Shown piece by piece: positions 31,948-34,150 of a stretch of DNA of 34,150 nt. The position numbers and the translations under genes are program-made. The DNA is from Clostridia bacterium (lineage in GTDB: Bacteria; Bacillota; Clostridia; Lachnospirales; Lachnospiraceae): the NCBI GenBank assembly GCA_029101305.1, contig JAQXQS010000141.1, positions 1 through 34,150 of the forward strand, read 5' to 3'. A model generated the notes under the pieces. That model was not told where the DNA came from and made no database searches. It was given only the letters and a program-made list of their open reading frames with translations. Every line of letters starts with the position of its first letter. Position 1 is the first letter of the stretch.

Positions 31948-32895
31948 ATGCGTTTTTTAAACGAGTTACACGAAGGTGACCGTATCAGCGGCATTTATTT
32001 GTGCAAGCAGAAGCAGCCGGCTGTGACGAAGAACGGAAAGCCTTATGAAAATATTATTCTCCAGGATAAGACTGGAGTGATGGACGGCAAGATCTGGGAT
32101 CCCAATTCCCTTGGAATCGATGATTTTGACGCACTGGATTATATTGAAGTCATGGGAGATGTGACCAGCTTCGCAGGAGCCATGCAGCTGAATATCAAGC
32201 GTGTGCGCAAAGCGGGAGAGGGTGAGTACAATCCGGCAGATTATCTTCCGGTAAGTGAGAATAGCACAGATGATATGTATACCCAGCTTGTAGCTATGAT
32301 CGGTACGGTTAAGAACACTTATCTGAACACACTTCTGAAGAAATTATTTGTAGAGGATAAGGAGTTTCTGAAAGCCTTTGAAGAGCATTCCGCAGCGAAG
32401 ACGGTACATCACGGATTCGTCGGAGGGCTGATGGAACATACTTTAAGTGTTACAAAGCTCTGCGATTATATGGCTGGCGCTTATCCGGTGATCAAGCGTG
32501 ACATGCTGATCACAGCAGCGCTTCTCCATGATGTGGGCAAGACGAGAGAGCTTTCCTCTTTCCCATTGAATGATTATACAGATGAGGGGCAGCTTCTGGG
32601 ACACATTGTGATCGGTGCGCAGATGATCCATGATCTGGCGAAGGAGATCCCGGATTTCCCACAGGATCTGGAGAACCAGCTGGTACATTGTATTCTGGCG
32701 CATCACGGCGAGTTGGAATATGGTTCTCCGAAGAAGCCGGCCATGGTAGAGGCAGTTGCCCTGAATCTGGCAGATAATACAGATGCCCGTATGGAGACTC
32801 TTACAGAGATTTTCGCAGCTGATAAGAGTAAGAAAGACTGGCTTGGATTTAACAGATTGTTTGAATCAAACTTAAGAAAGACAGGAGAATGGTAA
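31948..32895 (+). CDS. yhaM: 3'-5' exoribonuclease YhaM
   Basis: YhaM degrades RNA and DNA from the 3' end. Residues 1-90 form an OB-fold nucleic-acid-binding domain (GKPYENIILQDKTGVMDGKIW). The HD domain begins near 150 (VHHGFVGGLMEHT) and has the metal-binding HD at 194-195 in LLHDVGK, then ILAHHGELEYGSP. The 315-aa length equals Bacillus YhaM. GGGAAGG precedes the ATG. The rRNA methyltransferase gene starts five bases after its stop, so the two are coupled. Confidence 0.93.
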   Translation: MRFLNELHEGDRISGIYLCKQKQPAVTKNGKPYENIILQDKTGVMDGKIWDPNSLGIDDFDALDYIEVMGDVTSFAGAMQLNIKRVRKAGEGEYNPADYLPVSENSTDDMYTQLVAMIGTVKNTYLNTLLKKLFVEDKEFLKAFEEHSAAKTVHHGFVGGLMEHTLSVTKLCDYMAGAYPVIKRDMLITAALLHDVGKTRELSSFPLNDYTDEGQLLGHIVIGAQMIHDLAKEIPDFPQDLENQLVHCILAHHGELEYGSPKKPAMVEAVALNLADNTDARMETLTEIFAADKSKKDWLGFNRLFESNLRKTGEW

Positions 32896-32900
32896 TCTTT

Positions 32901-34150
32901 ATGGAATATCGTAAGAATGATATTGTTACGTTAGAGATTGAAGATTGCGGAATTGACGGTGAAGGTATCGGAAAGGCTGATGGCTTCACCGTTTTTGTCA
33001 AAGATGCTGTGATCGGAGACACAGTTCGCGCAAAGATCATGAAAGCGAAGAAAAATTACGGTTATGGAAGACTGGAGGAGATCATAACTCCATCTCCTGA
33101 CCGTGTACAGCCAAGGTGCCAGTTTGCAAGACAATGTGGTGGCTGTCAGCTGCAGGCTCTTTCTTATGAGAAGCAGCTGGAATTTAAAACTGCCAAGGTA
33201 CGGGGACATCTGGAGCGGATCGGCGGATTTACCAATCTTCCCATGGAAGAAATCCTGGGAATGGAGCAGCCATTTCATTACAGAAATAAGGCGCAGTTTC
33301 CTGTTGGCAGATCAAAGGATGGCAGGATCATTACCGGATTTTATGCTGGCCGCACGCATAGTATCATCGAGAATCGTGACTGCGCGCTTGGAGTCGCACA
33401 GAACAAAGAGGTTCTGGATCGTGTGATCGCCCATATGGAGAAGTATCATATCCAGCCTTATGACGAAAACACGGGCAAAGGACTGGTGCGTCATGTACTG
33501 ATCCGTTACGGTTTTTTTACCGATGAGATGATGGTCTGTCTGATCATCAATGGGGAGAAAATTCCGGGCGAAGAAGCTCTTGTGAGATCTCTTCGGGAGA
33601 TTCCCCAGACAGTCAGCGTAATGGTAAATATAAATAAGAAACGGAATAATGTGATCCTTGGGGAAAAGGTACGTCTGCTCTGGGGACAGCCTTATATTAC
33701 AGATAAGATCGGGGAGATTTCCTATCAGATCTCACCATTGTCCTTTTTCCAGGTGAATCCATACCAGACAGGGCGGCTTTATGCAAAGGCTCTGGAATAT
33801 GCAGGACTCTCCGGGGATGAGACTGTATGGGATCTGTATTGTGGAATTGGAACCATTTCCCTGTTCCTGGCGCAGAAAGCGAAGATGGTCAGAGGCGTGG
33901 AAATCATTCCGGCAGCTATTGAGAATGCCAGAGAGAACGCACGGCTGAACGGGTTTGACAATACAGAATTTTTCGTCGGAAAAGCGGAAGAAGTACTCCC
34001 AGAGCAGTATGCCCGCACTGGGGAGCGTGCAGAGGTGATCGTAGTAGATCCGCCGCGAAAGGGTTGTGATGAGACTCTGTTGGCTACGATTATTGAAATG
34101 CAGCCGGAGCGTGTGGTCTATGTAAGCTGTGACAGTGCCACACTGGCCAG
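32901..34150 (+). CDS. rlmD: 23S rRNA (uracil-5-)-methyltransferase, RlmD/RlmCD-like (partial)
   Basis: The gene is cut by the window edge after 416 codons, with no stop seen. The N-terminal TRAM domain spans about 1-60. Cys73, Cys79, Cys82 and Cys161 fit the 4Fe-4S site of the RumA/RlmD group. The SAM motif DLYCGIG is at 311-317, VVDPPRKG begins near Asp383, and the catalytic Cys410 lies in YVSCDSATLA. It methylates uracil in 23S rRNA; in Firmicutes one enzyme (RlmCD) often does both U747 and U1939. The start ATG 32901 follows AGGAGAATGG in the end of yhaM. Only the last few dozen residues are missing. Confidence 0.93.
   Translation, partial: MEYRKNDIVTLEIEDCGIDGEGIGKADGFTVFVKDAVIGDTVRAKIMKAKKNYGYGRLEEIITPSPDRVQPRCQFARQCGGCQLQALSYEKQLEFKTAKVRGHLERIGGFTNLPMEEILGMEQPFHYRNKAQFPVGRSKDGRIITGFYAGRTHSIIENRDCALGVAQNKEVLDRVIAHMEKYHIQPYDENTGKGLVRHVLIRYGFFTDEMMVCLIINGEKIPGEEALVRSLREIPQTVSVMVNINKKRNNVILGEKVRLLWGQPYITDKIGEISYQISPLSFFQVNPYQTGRLYAKALEYAGLSGDETVWDLYCGIGTISLFLAQKAKMVRGVEIIPAAIENARENARLNGFDNTEFFVGKAEEVLPEQYARTGERAEVIVVDPPRKGCDETLLATIIEMQPERVVYVSCDSATLA

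Overview
The window looks like a chromosome segment from a Firmicute of class Clostridia, most likely a Lachnospiraceae gut anaerobe (Blautia-like). This is inferred from the gene set: CarD and GreA paralogues, a DUF4080 radical SAM protein, a TetM-like GTPase fused to a YacP/Rae1 domain, an AIR-synthase-like protein, MutS2 and YhaM, with AGGAGG ribosome binding sites, moderate GC and hairpin-rich intergenic repeats. No genome search was possible, so the genus is a guess.

Bases 1 to about 6930 are an accessory island. It opens with mobile-DNA debris: the 3' end of a group II intron (domains V and VI), a short exon tail, a TnpV-like gene with a disrupted 3' end, and a hairpin-ended, structured non-coding segment like an IS200/IS605 right end. 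A tight four-gene plus-strand operon follows: mcrB, mcrC, a stand-alone DnaB-type RecA-fold ATPase, and a protein resembling winged-helix replication initiators of Clostridial mobile elements. Pairing a modification-dependent restriction enzyme with a replication-type ATPase and initiator is the most system-like feature here. Convergent to it is a possible 23-codon Cys-rich peptide gene with its own promoter and ribosome binding site.

From 6932 onward the content is ordinary chromosome. An alcohol dehydrogenase/aldehyde dehydrogenase pair lies on the minus strand. On the plus strand follow the TetM-like GTPase with a C-terminal Rae1-like nuclease domain (929 aa), CarD, GreA, a Na/Pi cotransporter preceded by an array of Pho-box-like hexamers, and a PhoB/PhoR-type two-component system, which together suggest a phosphate-response block. 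Then come nagB (minus), a sugar-nucleotide transferase, galE and a YihX-like HAD phosphatase (hexose-phosphate and UDP-sugar metabolism), followed by an atypical thioredoxin reductase and thioredoxin. A run with a DUF4080 radical SAM protein, a 34-aa membrane peptide, an AIR-synthase-like protein and trmL ends at a strong terminator. A second two-component system and mutS2 lie on the minus strand. The window ends with yhaM and the 5' part of an rlmD-like rRNA methyltransferase, cut by the window edge.

A second layer consists of interspersed hairpin repeats between genes. Family A has copies at 26818-26892 and 31681-31755, family B at 8342-8423 and 26939-27020, and family C at 9639-9731 and 20517-20598; a further double-hairpin element lies at 14128-14205. 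A and B show compensatory base changes between copies, which argues for selection on structure. Three long reading frames (ALDH, ADH, MutS2) extend upstream into these repeats or up to them, which helped decide the true starts.
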